From Vibrio sp. YMD68 (GTDB lineage: Bacteria; Pseudomonadota; Gammaproteobacteria; Enterobacterales; Vibrionaceae): 64,000 nt of DNA. Of the stretch, positions 26,932 through 36,308 are shown in pieces; within the stretch, counting starts at the first letter, position 1, and each line of letters opens with the position of its first letter. The DNA is taken from the NCBI RefSeq assembly GCF_029958905.1, contig NZ_CP124614.1, positions 1,550,001-1,614,000 on the forward strand, in the 5' to 3' direction. The notes beneath the pieces were generated by a model. It did not search any database. It saw nothing but the letters and a program-made list of their open reading frames with translations, and was not told the DNA's origin. The position numbers and the translations under genes are program-made.

Positions 26932-27329
26932 CACTCTTTCCTCTGAACTTATCCTAGCCGGATAACGTTTTTGTCATCGAAAGCAGAGTAAGAGTTATTG
27001 TAAGCTTTCGATGTCATGTTCACATTGCACTTTTTCAGGTCCACTGCATCTTATAAACCTCAATAAATTATACTCGCACTAATAAGTTTTGTACAAAAAA
27101 TAACCTAAATTCAACTTGATTTAGATCAACATTTTAAGTGCATTTAGTTTTATATCTATTGATATCAATGACTGAGTATGGAGTTTTTAGCTCAGAGACT
27201 GGCTTCCTCGCCTATTCGTTCTAACTCATCCGTGGTTTTTCTAACTGCCATCTTCACATATCTAGAGAGTATTCCATCACTATTGTTAAGTTAGTGTTAT
27301 TTTTATCGATAATAGAAGGGAGTACCATC
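26932..27329. other. Divergent intergenic region with FNR-like box
   Basis: About 400 AT-rich bases between the small gene and the sensor kinase gene. The perfect FNR-type palindrome at 27116-27129 is the only strong site. Confidence 0.6.
27116..27129. promoter_or_regulatory. Perfect FNR-type box
   Basis: TTGATTTAGATCAA matches TTGAT-N4-ATCAA without error. It is centred about 207 bases before the kinase start and about 190 bases from the small divergent gene, so it may control either. A CRP-family relative could bind the same site. Confidence 0.7.
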
Positions 27330-28949
27330 ATGCAGTGGAGCAGAATTAGTTTTCGAAAAAGAATGCTAATTATCATGACATTATCGGGGTTGCTGGAGCT
27401 CCTTATTCTTGTTGCAGCGGGGTTTGTCTATATAAAGCATTCCCAAGAAGAGGAGATGGGGCTAAAAGCATTGGGTGTTGCCTCGTTTTTGGCTCAGTCT
27501 CCTTATGTCATTGAGGTTATCTCTGAACAAGACATTGATAACCAATCTCGATTTCGTGACCTGACCACCATGATAGGTGCGGCGTTCATTGTCATTGGCG
27601 ATAGAAATGGCATTCGGTTGGTTCACCCGGTAGACGAGCGTATTGGCTTACCTATGAAAGGGGGAGACAACGATCGAGCTTTACAAAGTGGCGAGTCCTA
27701 TATTTCATTTGCACAAGGCTCGCTGGGCTATTCTGTACGAGGTAAATCTGCCGTTCTCGATGATCAGGGGAATGTCATTGGGGTCGTTTCGGTCGGCTAT
27801 CTTATTGATAGGTTGGAAGATCGTATCGAGCCATTTTTAGCTTTCTTGTTACTCATGGCGCTTTTAGTCGTCATTGCTAATGCCATTATTTCAAGTTACA
27901 TCTCTCGCCGCTTCCAACGAGCGATTCTTGGTTTTGAACCGGAAGAAATTGGACGTTTGTACGTTGAGCTTGATGTGACAATGAGTACCCTTAAAGAAGG
28001 CATTTTAGGCATAGATGCGAAAGGAAACCTAAGATCAATCAATAAAAGCGCTTGCGACATCCTCGGTATCAATAAAGAGCGGTCGCTGAATAAACCGTTG
28101 GCTTTAGTGTTGCCCGACAGTGACCTTGCGATTGTACTGGAAACGGGAGAAAGCGATCACGATATCGATATTTTTCTCAATAACCAGAGATTAATTGCAA
28201 ACCGTAGCCCTATTATTGTGGATGGCGTTGTTGTAGGGGCAGTGTCAAGTTTTCGACTACGTGATGAAATCAATGAACTGAGTGAACAACTGTCTCAAAC
28301 CAAAGCGTACGCTGAAATGCTGCGTTCACAGACTCATGAGCACCGCAATAAACTGAATACGATCAGTGGGATGGTCCAAATGGGTGAACTCGACTCGGTT
28401 CAAAAACTGATTGGGCAAGAAACCGCACACTATCAAAGTTTGATCGAGTTTTTACGAGAAACCATTCGAGATCCATTGATCGCCGGTATGTTATTGGGAA
28501 AAACAGAGCGAGCAAGAGAGCTTGGATTAGAGCTTGTCGTCGAAGAGGGATCGAGGCTTGAAGCGCTTCCTCATCGAGTTAACGCCAGTGACGTGGTCAC
28601 AATATTAGGTAACCTCATCGATAATGCGTTTGATGCCACTATGTCTGCTCTGGGAGAGTTTGAATTACAGGACCAAAATGACAGACGTAGCATCGAGGTC
28701 TCGGTGAGTGATTATGGTAGTGAGATCATATTGGAAGTGACAGACCAAGGCATAGGGTTCCCCAACCATGTCACAAGAAATGAATTACTAAAAAAAGGGG
28801 TCTCTACGAAGGCGAGTCAAAATAGAGGGGTTGGCCTGCATTTAGTGAATCAACTGACGCTAAAATATTTCGGTCAATTGGAAATGATGGAAAATACAGA
28901 TTTTGGAACAAGAATGACGGTTTATCTGCCGAAGGATGAAAAGAGATGA
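27330..28949 (+). CDS. CitA/DcuS-type sensor histidine kinase
   Basis: 539 residues from ATG 27330 (GAAGGGAG upstream); a GTG at 27294 would add 12 residues. Two membrane helices (about 15-33 and 168-190) flank a periplasmic sCache/PAS domain with HPVDERIGLPMKGGDN and VIGVVSVGYLID, the usual dicarboxylate/citrate sensor pattern. A cytoplasmic PAS domain is followed by the phospho-acceptor His in RSQTHEHRNKLNTISG and an ATPase domain (NLIDNAFDA, DQGIGFP, GVGLHLVNQL). It should sense a C4-dicarboxylate, citrate or tricarboxylate. It overlaps its response regulator by 4 bases. Confidence 0.92.
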   Translation: MQWSRISFRKRMLIIMTLSGLLELLILVAAGFVYIKHSQEEEMGLKALGVASFLAQSPYVIEVISEQDIDNQSRFRDLTTMIGAAFIVIGDRNGIRLVHPVDERIGLPMKGGDNDRALQSGESYISFAQGSLGYSVRGKSAVLDDQGNVIGVVSVGYLIDRLEDRIEPFLAFLLLMALLVVIANAIISSYISRRFQRAILGFEPEEIGRLYVELDVTMSTLKEGILGIDAKGNLRSINKSACDILGINKERSLNKPLALVLPDSDLAIVLETGESDHDIDIFLNNQRLIANRSPIIVDGVVVGAVSSFRLRDEINELSEQLSQTKAYAEMLRSQTHEHRNKLNTISGMVQMGELDSVQKLIGQETAHYQSLIEFLRETIRDPLIAGMLLGKTERARELGLELVVEEGSRLEALPHRVNASDVVTILGNLIDNAFDATMSALGEFELQDQNDRRSIEVSVSDYGSEIILEVTDQGIGFPNHVTRNELLKKGVSTKASQNRGVGLHLVNQLTLKYFGQLEMMENTDFGTRMTVYLPKDEKR

Positions 28950-29632
28950 ACGAGCAAACCCGAGTTATGATCATTGAAGATGATATAGCGATTGCTGAAC
29001 TTCATCATCGATATCTCTCACAAATGGATGGATTTGAAGTGGTCGGTATTGCGACCTCTCAAGCTGAAGCGGAACTTCAGCTAGGGTTATTGAAGCCTGA
29101 TTTGGTGCTGCTTGATGTGTATTTACCCGATGGGACTGGCCTAGATATTCTGAACAGTGTTCGAGGCAGTAATCAAGGTTGTGATGTAATTTTAATCACG
29201 GCTGCTCGAGATGTAGATACGTTGCAACAAGCAATGCGCGGAGGCGTGGTCGATTACTTACTCAAGCCGGTTATGTTTCCTCGTCTCGAAGCCGCACTTA
29301 AAAAATATCATGTACAGAAAAGCGAACTCAGTAACGCCGATGATTTGAATCAAAACTTAGTCGATAAAATGCTGCAATCTTCAAGCACAACGGAAAATAG
29401 TGCCCAACGACTACCAAAAGGTATCGATAGTGTCACGTTAGACAAAATTAGAAATTTGTTTTTGCACCCTGCCAGTTTAACGGCGGATGAAGCCGGAGAA
29501 AGTATCGGAGCAAGTCGAACCACAGCTAGACGCTATCTTGAATACTTGATCAGTTCCGGAGAATTAGAAGCAGACCTAAACTATGGAACAGTGGGAAGGC
29601 CAGAACGTTGCTATAGAAAACTCATGCGATAA
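28946..29632 (+). CDS. CitB/DcuR-type response regulator
   Basis: 228 residues. Receiver domain with acidic pocket (MIIEDD), phospho-acceptor Asp in LVLLDVYLPDGTG and Lys in YLLKPV, then a linker and a C-terminal helix-turn-helix (LTADEAGESIGASRTTARRYLEYL). This matches the CitB/DcuR/DctR group, partner of the upstream kinase. The regulated transporter is not obvious in the window; the decayed solute-binding gene just downstream could be a former target. Confidence 0.93.
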   Translation: MNEQTRVMIIEDDIAIAELHHRYLSQMDGFEVVGIATSQAEAELQLGLLKPDLVLLDVYLPDGTGLDILNSVRGSNQGCDVILITAARDVDTLQQAMRGGVVDYLLKPVMFPRLEAALKKYHVQKSELSNADDLNQNLVDKMLQSSSTTENSAQRLPKGIDSVTLDKIRNLFLHPASLTADEAGESIGASRTTARRYLEYLISSGELEADLNYGTVGRPERCYRKLMR

Positions 29633-29716
29633 TCAACTTTGTTCACCTTAGATATCTGGCGATCAAACGATGTTAGAGTAGCAGTATAGTATTAGCAACG
29701 TTCTCTTTTTAGCCGA

Positions 29717-29765
29717 CAATAAGAAGCCGATATGAAGCCGATAGTAGAGAAGCCGATGATAGAGA
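29717..29765. repeat. Degenerate tandem repeat, about three copies
   Basis: Units beginning GAAGCCGAT are repeated with variable tails (GAAGCCGATAT, GAAGCCGATAGTAGA, GAAGCCGATGATAGA). They lie in the gap between the response regulator and the gene remnant. Confidence 0.6.
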
Positions 29766-29835
29766 ACATGGCGAAAGGGTGGATGTCATAAGCAGGGTCA
29801 AAGTCGATGATTTCGACATCGTCTGTGCCTTTTAA

Positions 29836-30021
29836 TCAGTATCTTTCCTGCGGTGTATTGCAATTTGCGTATCGAAAGAAGGTGAGCTTTATTGTGCTTT
29901 CAACAAAGATGTCGATACAAACCTTATTGATGAGTTGCAACAAGCTATTGATAAGGTTAAAACTACTATTAATGACAGTGGTATTAACCAATACGATGCT
30001 ATTATTAATAAATACCAATAA
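29836..30021 (+). pseudogene. C-terminal remnant of a periplasmic solute-binding protein
   Basis: An open frame without a start codon encodes IAICVSKEGELYCAFNKD followed by LIDELQQAIDKVKTTINDSG and a final YDAIINKYQ-stop. This looks like the end of an SBP_bac_3-type binding protein, where a VSKxSxLY strand and a final amphipathic helix (LxxxIxxxxxDG) are common. A stop at 29833-29835 in the same frame and lack of an initiation codon suggest decay. Overlapping longer frame at 29807-30052 lacks such protein-like character. Confidence 0.5.
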
Positions 30022-30048
30022 TTCTACTTTGAAGACAGATGTGACAGC

Positions 30049-31023
30049 ATGAGCCAGAGCAGCAGTACAATTTTAACTGAGAGTGGTACCAATGAACTTG
30101 AAATTATTGAGTTTCATTTGGAAAAGCAGTTGCCTGATGGGAGCACTAAAACGTGTTACTACGGGATAAACGTTGCGAAAGTACGTGAAGTAATTCAAGT
30201 GCCCGATACCACAGACTACCCTAACGCCCAGCCTCATATGGTTGGTGTTTTTTCTTCCCGTGATATATTGACGCCCTTGGTTGATCTAGCCGGCTGGTTA
30301 GGTGTACCCACGAAAGCAGAATTAGAGAAAAAGTTTGTCATAGTGACTGACTTTAATCGAATGACCAATGGCTTCCTTATTGACAGTATCAGCCGTATTC
30401 ATCGTATTTCATGGAATGATGTTGAGTCTCCGAGTCAGTTCCTTGAAGCTGGCGAGCAAGATTGTGTGGTGGCTGTGGTCAGAAAAGACGGCAATCTGAT
30501 CATGATTTTGGATTTTGAAAAAATTATCGCTGACATTAACCCTGAACTTAGTATGGAAAAATACGATGTGACGGTTGACCGCTCAGTCGATTTGAACCAG
30601 AAAATTGTCACTAAACGCAACGCTAAGACTATCATGGTCGTTGATGACTCAGCGTTTATTCGCAGTCTTATTCAAGATACCCTTGGGTCGTCTGGGTACA
30701 ATATTATTGCGTGTAAAGATGGCGGAGAAGCCCACGAAAAATTGATGGAGATAGCGAAAGTTGCGGCGAGTGAAAATATCTCCGTCGATGAGCTTATTAA
30801 TGCGGTGGTTACTGATGTAGAAATGCCAAGAATGGATGGCATGCATTTAGTTAAACGTTTGAGAGAAACACCGGCTTATGAGGCAACACCTATTGTCATG
30901 TTTTCCTCTCTAATGAGCGAAGATAACCGTGCTAAAGCCCTGGCATTAGGCGCTAATGATACCATCACCAAACCAGAGATTGGCAAAATGGTCTCTATGA
31001 TGGATAAGTACGTATTTTCTTAA
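30049..31023 (+). CDS. cheV: Chemotaxis coupling protein CheV
   Basis: 324 residues. N-terminal CheW domain (residues about 15-165: EIIEFHLEK, YYGINVAKVREVIQVP, VGVFSSRDILTPLVDLAGWLG) joined to a receiver domain (MVVDDSAFIRSL, phospho-acceptor Asp in VTDVEMPRMDG, Lys near the end in TITKPE). CheV couples chemoreceptors to CheA and may buffer phosphate in adaptation. Vibrios carry several cheV copies. ATG 30049 has little ribosome-binding site (AAGACAGATG). Confidence 0.95.
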   Translation: MSQSSSTILTESGTNELEIIEFHLEKQLPDGSTKTCYYGINVAKVREVIQVPDTTDYPNAQPHMVGVFSSRDILTPLVDLAGWLGVPTKAELEKKFVIVTDFNRMTNGFLIDSISRIHRISWNDVESPSQFLEAGEQDCVVAVVRKDGNLIMILDFEKIIADINPELSMEKYDVTVDRSVDLNQKIVTKRNAKTIMVVDDSAFIRSLIQDTLGSSGYNIIACKDGGEAHEKLMEIAKVAASENISVDELINAVVTDVEMPRMDGMHLVKRLRETPAYEATPIVMFSSLMSEDNRAKALALGANDTITKPEIGKMVSMMDKYVFS

Positions 31024-31212
31024 CAGTGCAATAGGGTAACAGGATAACAGTGTATTAGTGTAACAGTCACAAGGGTTGTTGCTCTAAATGGATTTCATTG
31101 TAGAGAACGTAAACCGAGTACAATGAATCTGTGTTACACCTATCGGTCTAAGTAAAGCTCGTTGTCGGAAATTATACCGATCGACTAAGTAAGTGTGATT
31201 GGCATTACTTGA

Positions 31213-31246
31213 AAGAGCCCTATACATTTTATGCATAGGGCTTTGT
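31213..31246. terminator. Terminator between cheV and a small convergent gene
   Basis: AGCCCTAT / ATAGGGCT stem with an 11-base loop, an A-rich left side and TTTGTT on the right; works for cheV and possibly for the minus strand. Confidence 0.7.
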
Positions 31247-31255
31247 TATGTGGGT

Positions 31256-31441
31256 TTATGTTCCGATGGCCTTTAGCAAAGAGATCAGTTCAGCTTCGGT
31301 CTTGGGTTCTTTCGACAAGATGAGTTCAGGTGAACTTCCGCCTTTTAATACGTAAGCTCTTGTGGTGCAGTGATCGTAGTGATACCAGTAACCATCGACA
31401 CAGAGATCAGTGTAGCAACGAGGATCTTGTTTCAATTCCAT
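31256..31441 (-). CDS. Small hypothetical protein (61 aa)
   Basis: The frame is open from 31546, but the internal Met at 31441 (MELKQDPRCYTDLCVDGYWY) gives the more protein-like product; the extra 35 upstream residues are hydrophobic and may be only a long open frame. The sequence has several Tyr and Cys residues and DHCTTRAYVLKGG, with no domain that I recognise. Ribosome-binding site AGGCTGA is weak and distant. Confidence 0.45.
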   Translation of the reverse strand: MELKQDPRCYTDLCVDGYWYHYDHCTTRAYVLKGGSSPELILSKEPKTEAELISLLKAIGT

Positions 31442-31655
31442 AATTAATTCAGCCTTTACATTTGCGTAACAATTACCACGATAATTGATCACAATTGAGC
31501 GGGAAATGATACAGATCAAATAAGCAATACATTCAATGATTTTCATGAAAATAAGAAGTATTGCTGATCTCCCATTATGAGCAACATTAATGGCACTTTC
31601 AGCCAGCTTCGTTTATTAATTAATAAGTTAACCGTATTTGAGAGTTTAAGTAGCA

Positions 31656-32306
31656 ATGGAAAATATTTTCATAGTTGTCGTACTTTTGGTTGTGTTTTTT
31701 GTTTTTGTACAAAAGCGACTAGTAAGAAATGAGAGCATAAAAGACAGTGCCTATAAGCGCAAAGGGGCAATACTTAGCGTGCAAGAAAGTGCGATATACA
31801 ATGCATTGGTAGCAGCCGTCGGTGATCATGGTATCGTTCTAGCCAAAGTTAATCTTTCTAATGTTCTCACGCCTGTCGCGACAGATAAAAAGAATTGGTT
31901 TGTCGCCAATAATCGTATCGCAAAGAGTTACTTCGATTTTGTTATCTGTGATCCGCGTTCTCTGGAGGTTCGAGTCGCGATTGAACTGGATAATGGCCGA
32001 GAACTTGATAAAGGGAAAGTTGACCGTCAGAAGCTACTTATGCACGTTTGTAAGTCTGCGAGCATTCCATTGATAGGAACTTCGATTAAACACAGCTATC
32101 AGGTCGGTCGATTAAGACGTTTGCTTGCTGCGCACATCGATTTGATTGAACCAGACAAGGAAATCCGTTTTTGCAAAAAATGCGGAAGCCCAATGGTCGT
32201 GAAAGTGGCTAACCAAGGGGAATTTAAAGGTCGCCGCTTTTTTACGTGTAGCCGTCAGCCTCAGTGTACTTATACTGAAAACTATAATGTGGTTTTTGAG
32301 GATTAA
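31656..32306 (+). CDS. DUF2726 protein with C-terminal zinc ribbon
   Basis: 216 residues: one N-terminal membrane helix (IFIVVVLLVVFFVFV), a DUF2726 region (residues about 45-165: LSVQESAIYNALVAAV, FDFVICDPRSLEVRVAIELDN) of PD-(D/E)xK-like fold, and a C4 zinc finger of topoisomerase type (CKKCGSPM ... CSRQPQCTY). DUF2726 proteins are uncharacterised; the ELD..K pattern hints at a nuclease-like fold. Its stop overlaps the end of the convergent diguanylate cyclase gene by 4 bases. Confidence 0.85.
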   Translation: MENIFIVVVLLVVFFVFVQKRLVRNESIKDSAYKRKGAILSVQESAIYNALVAAVGDHGIVLAKVNLSNVLTPVATDKKNWFVANNRIAKSYFDFVICDPRSLEVRVAIELDNGRELDKGKVDRQKLLMHVCKSASIPLIGTSIKHSYQVGRLRRLLAAHIDLIEPDKEIRFCKKCGSPMVVKVANQGEFKGRRFFTCSRQPQCTYTENYNVVFED

Positions 32307-33364
32307 TCGAGCTTGGCCGCGAGTGGTACAGAAGATAACGCACTGTGTTTTTGCTCGGAGCACACCATCACCTGATTACGGCCATTTTTCTTCGCACGGT
32401 ATAACTCTACATCGGCTTTTATCAGGACATCCTCTAACTTGACGACTGGATTACATTCACAAACACCGATACTCACAGTGACATTAATTGAAGGAACCAA
32501 AGCAGTAAACGAATGAGACGCTACTTTTTCTCTAATGGCTTCAGCATAACGCTCTGCTTGAACCAAGTCAGTGTGGGGGAGTGTTAAGCAAAACTCTTCT
32601 CCGCCAATTCTAAACACCTGATCTTCTCCAATCGTATCCCTAAGTAGCTTAGCGACTTCAATGAGAACCTTGTCACCAGTAGAGTGCCCGAAACGGTCGT
32701 TAACTTGTTTAAAGAAGTCGATGTCGAGTATGAGTAAGCTCAATGGAGCATTGGCAGTTCGTTGCAGGCTAGGAAACTGGTGGGTCAAAGCTAGGCGGTT
32801 ATAAGTGTTCGTTAGTGAGTCCTTTGATGCGAGCAAGGACAAGCTTGTCTCTGCCTTTTTCCTATTGGATTCAAAGATATGAGCGGTGACCCAAACGGCG
32901 AGATAGCAAGCTGTAATATTCAGTACGAGCATACTGTTGCTGGATGCCGACTCAAAACTTGCTTTTGTTGTAATGATTGCGGTTTGAATCAGAAAAAACA
33001 CCACGGTACTGATGCAACCTTGCTTGGTTCCCAATAGAAGATAAAAGAAAACGGGAACAAAGCTGCCCCACACAAAAATCGCGTTCTCAAAGGGTAATAT
33101 GGAAGTGGCTAAGCTAATGATGAAGGCTAGCATAGAGGTGAAAACAATAATTGAACGATAAGAGTGACGAAACTGCTTTGCTAAGAAATAGAGGTAAAAT
33201 GAGTAAAAAGAAAAAACTAAGTGGCAGCTAGCGAGAAGAGTTTCATTATAAATGAAAAAGTTATAAGCGCCAAAGATCAAAGACCCAAACGCCAGTACCA
33301 AGCTAAGCCAAGTGAGTACAACAGCGCGAAGCTTATGTGAGTTGCTTAAAGCATCCACGTCCAT
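32303..33364 (-). CDS. Membrane diguanylate cyclase (GGDEF)
   Basis: 353 residues. Six membrane segments in residues 15-180, a short linker, then a GGDEF domain with DSLTNTYNRLAL, ILDIDFFKQVNDRFGHSTGD and RIGGEEFCLTLP near residue 250. The GGEEF active site is intact; no RxxD inhibitory site is seen at the usual place. Expected to make cyclic-di-GMP in response to a membrane-sensed signal. ATG 33364 follows TAGGAACC. Confidence 0.92.
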   Translation of the reverse strand: MDVDALSNSHKLRAVVLTWLSLVLAFGSLIFGAYNFFIYNETLLASCHLVFSFYSFYLYFLAKQFRHSYRSIIVFTSMLAFIISLATSILPFENAIFVWGSFVPVFFYLLLGTKQGCISTVVFFLIQTAIITTKASFESASSNSMLVLNITACYLAVWVTAHIFESNRKKAETSLSLLASKDSLTNTYNRLALTHQFPSLQRTANAPLSLLILDIDFFKQVNDRFGHSTGDKVLIEVAKLLRDTIGEDQVFRIGGEEFCLTLPHTDLVQAERYAEAIREKVASHSFTALVPSINVTVSIGVCECNPVVKLEDVLIKADVELYRAKKNGRNQVMVCSEQKHSALSSVPLAAKLD

Positions 33365-33863
33365 GAAGGTTCCTAGCAGTTTTATCTTTATACGATGGAA
33401 TTTGAATGATAGTCACTTTAAAGGTATATGCAATCAGTATTGGAATGTATATCACATTTTTGTGATGTGTATTGAAATGCATTCATTCTGCTAGGCAGAA
33501 AGGGTGATTTGCAATTGGATTTTTAACTATGCGTAAGAAAAATAACACTAAAAATGAACAAAAGTGAGTCGAAATACTGTGTATCACGAATCCTGATATT
33601 TCTTTTCCATGACTAAGTCCGCGATTGTTTTGCCAATTTGGAACAATTTAAGCTTCAGATTCATTAACGATAACTAAGGCCGACGGTATAAGATTGATGA
33701 GATGTTAATCAACTTGCTGAGTAAGTAGGCAAACGAACATATTTGCGATAAAAAATGCGATATCACAGTTGACGCATGCGACATGAATAGTTAATATCTT
33801 CCTCGTTCTCAAGGCAAAGGTTAATTCAAGTAACATCTTGATTAGCTTTGATTTGTGAAACAT
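33365..33863. other. Intergenic region before tRNA-Val
   Basis: About 500 bases with no clear gene, repeat or known site. The promoters of the cyclase gene and of the tRNA should lie here. Confidence 0.5.
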
Positions 33864-33940
33864 GCCCGCTTAGCTCAGTTGGTTAGAGTACTTGCATGAC
33901 ATGCAAGGTGTCACTGGTTCGAGTCCAGTAGCGGGCACCA
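33864..33940 (+). tRNA. tRNA-Val(GAC)
   Basis: 77 bases including the encoded CCA end. The acceptor GCCCGCT pairs with AGCGGGC; the D arm is GCTCAGTTGGTTAGAGT; the anticodon stem CTTGC/GCAAG encloses ATGACAT with anticodon GAC at 33898-33900; the T arm is ACTGG-TTCGAGT-CCAGT. It is followed by a terminator and an integrase gene, so its 3' end is the likely attachment site of the island. Confidence 0.97.
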
Positions 33941-33950
33941 AATTCAAAAG

Positions 33951-33977
33951 AAAGCCCACCTAGTGTGGGCTTTTTTA
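33951..33977 (+). terminator. Terminator of tRNA-Val
   Basis: AGCCCAC-CTAGT-GTGGGCT followed by TTTTTT, 12 bases after the tRNA. Confidence 0.9.
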
Positions 33978-34112
33978 TGCCTGAAATTCCTCAGTTTATT
34001 AATCACTTAGCCATTCTTGAGTCCACTGAAGTTTCATGTCTTCTTGTAAAATCCATCGTTTAAAGTAACACTGTTAGTAACACTGAGAAAAATGACGATT
34101 GGTGATGTTACT

Positions 34113-35369
34113 ATGGCGAGAAAAACAAACCCACTAACAGCAACTCAAGTCTTGCAAGCTAAGCCAAAAGAGAAGGAATACAACCTACTTGATGGTGATG
34201 GGCTTGGACTGAGAGTAAAACCTAGTGGATCTAAGTTATGGATTTTTAACTATTATCGCCCAATCACGCGTAAGCGAGCTAATCTCAGCATAGGTAAGTA
34301 TCCAACCATATCCCTAGCTAAAGCTAGAACCAAAGCCATTGAAGCGAGAGAGCTATTAGCTGATGGCATCGACCCAAAAGAACATCGTGATGACACTCTT
34401 CGAGAGAAGCAATTAGAGCTATCAAATACCTTGCAAGTGGTGTTTGATGATTGGCTTGAAGTGAAGAAAACAAGTATTAAAGAACAGACCGCCAAAAAAT
34501 TAAAACAACGAATTGAGAAGTACCTATTACCAACTCTTGGCAAGTTCCCCCTTGGGGATATTACAGCCCCTCAAGCGATCAAAACGATTAAACCAATTGC
34601 GAACCAAGGTAAGTTGGAAACGGTAGGGCGCCTGTGCCGTAATTTGAATGAAATAATGACCTTTGCTGTTAATACCGGGGTTATTGAACACAACAAGTTG
34701 GCCGGTATTGGTAAAGCATTCGAAACGGCAAAAGTCACTAACCAGGCATCTTTGGGTCCGGACGAATTACCTGAGTTACTAAAAACCATTAATTACGCAT
34801 CGATAAAGCCCATCACTCGCTGCTTGCTAGAATGGCAACTTCATACAATGACAAGACCTGCCGAAACGGCTGGGGCACGCTGGGATGAGATTGATCGAGA
34901 TAAGATGCTTTGGATCATTCCTGCTGAGCGAATGAAAAAGGGAAGAGTACATACGGTTCCTCTAACAAAACAGACTCTAGATCTATTAGAAACTATTGAT
35001 TACATCACAGGTGAAAGTGAATACCTTTTCCCAGCAGACAAAAGTAACAAAAACCACATCAACAAAGAGACAGCAAATAAAGCATTGGTACGAATGGGCA
35101 TGAAGGGAAGGCAAACTTCTCACGGTTTACGCGCATTAGCCAGCACCACTCTAAATGAACAGAACTTTGACCCAGACATTATTGAAGCTGCACTTTCTCA
35201 TGTCGATAGAGATAAGGTAAGAAGCGCATACAACCGCACTGATTATCTTGAACGTCGTAAAGTATTAATGGCATGGTGGAGCGATCATATTGAAGAGGCT
35301 GCAACGGGTAGTTTGTCTATGTCGGGCAAAAAGGGTCTAAAAGTTGTTGGGCAGACTTACTCATGCTAA
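34113..35369 (+). CDS. Tyrosine integrase 1 (P4-type)
   Basis: 418 residues. N-terminal DUF4102 arm-binding domain (DGDGLGLRVKPSGSKLWIFNY), core-binding domain, then the catalytic domain with Arg in HTMTRPAETAGARWDE, Lys/His in ERMKKGRVHTVPL, HxxR in SHGLRALASTTLNE, late His in ALSHVDRD and Tyr in RSAYNRTDY. All catalytic residues are present, so it should be active at a tRNA site. ATG 34113 has GGTGATG upstream and gives the usual MARKTNPLT start; ATG 34092 is an alternative. Confidence 0.93.
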   Translation: MARKTNPLTATQVLQAKPKEKEYNLLDGDGLGLRVKPSGSKLWIFNYYRPITRKRANLSIGKYPTISLAKARTKAIEARELLADGIDPKEHRDDTLREKQLELSNTLQVVFDDWLEVKKTSIKEQTAKKLKQRIEKYLLPTLGKFPLGDITAPQAIKTIKPIANQGKLETVGRLCRNLNEIMTFAVNTGVIEHNKLAGIGKAFETAKVTNQASLGPDELPELLKTINYASIKPITRCLLEWQLHTMTRPAETAGARWDEIDRDKMLWIIPAERMKKGRVHTVPLTKQTLDLLETIDYITGESEYLFPADKSNKNHINKETANKALVRMGMKGRQTSHGLRALASTTLNEQNFDPDIIEAALSHVDRDKVRSAYNRTDYLERRKVLMAWWSDHIEEAATGSLSMSGKKGLKVVGQTYSC

Positions 35370-35597
35370 CGAGGTTATGCAACTAAATTGTTTAGAGTAA
35401 AAGCAACATTCGTCTAGATAGCATAAATTTCTATTACCTATAGTAATCAGAAGTAGCCATAACTAGTCCGCCGAATAGAGATCGAAGTACTGTTACCGCA
35501 GGCGCAAGTTTTTAACCGACGCTGACAATACTTTCTGAAAGGCCTGTTCATGGAGGTAAACAATGGTTAAAAGAGTTAACCTTTCAGGGAGAGAAAA

Positions 35598-36224
35598 TTG
35601 GCGCACATAATAGATACAATTAGAAACCAGACTACAAATGAGTCCATTGAGCAATTGTCGAAAGCTCATTTTGATTTAGTTTCAGCAATTTCTAAATCTA
35701 AAACATTTACTAATCCGAGTCTACACTGGGGTCTTGAAACTAAAAGGCTAGCTGTTGACCTTTCTTCGATCAAGAACTCATTGATTACAAAGAAATCAGA
35801 GAAATTTGTTGAGTTGATAAATATCCTTGCCACAGTAGAGCGGACTATCGACACACTAAAGTGGTGCGCTAACGAATACCCGAATCTAAGGGTTGATCAA
35901 TGTCATCCTTCAACTAGTGATGATCCTGATGGTAATGATATCGTATTGGTTGGTAATGATGGAGAAGTTAGAGTTCGCATAGAAGTCTGTGATGTCGCGT
36001 CAAATAAAGCTGGACAAAACGGCAAAGAAAAGAGTGATTTAAAGAGTCTAGGCTGTGCTTTATGTGTTCCTCTCGATGGAGTAAGCCGTTTTATTGCAAC
36101 ATCGGAGGAATTTGCTTCAGCTTTGAACTCAGATAATCGTAAATGGCAAACGTATCATTATTACTATGACGCTTTTCCTGTTGAAGAAACGACGACAGTA
36201 ATGCTCAGGATCCACAAAAAATAA
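35598..36224 (+). CDS. Hypothetical island protein
   Basis: 208 residues from TTG 35598, which has GGGAGAG just upstream. The first half is helical (FDLVSAISKSKTF, LINILATVERTIDTLKW); the second half alternates strands and includes NDIVLVGNDGEVRVRIEVCDV, which has the look of a restriction-endonuclease-like core (Asp ... Glu) but lacks the expected Lys. No family is recognised. It is the first cargo gene behind the integrase, a common place for defence or toxin-like genes, but nothing more can be claimed. Confidence 0.65.
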   Translation: MAHIIDTIRNQTTNESIEQLSKAHFDLVSAISKSKTFTNPSLHWGLETKRLAVDLSSIKNSLITKKSEKFVELINILATVERTIDTLKWCANEYPNLRVDQCHPSTSDDPDGNDIVLVGNDGEVRVRIEVCDVASNKAGQNGKEKSDLKSLGCALCVPLDGVSRFIATSEEFASALNSDNRKWQTYHYYYDAFPVEETTTVMLRIHKK

Positions 36225-36308
36225 ACATGACAAACGACGATGGATCTAATCGCAACTTTTAAGTGTGTGATCAGTGTGATCCGTACCAAGCAATTCTGTC
36301 GTATCTGG

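Noticed and set aside
29807..30052. An 81-codon open frame before cheV
   Set aside because: Its composition (runs of Leu, Thr, Asn) looks like an out-of-frame reading of the solute-binding protein remnant, which lies in the other frame.
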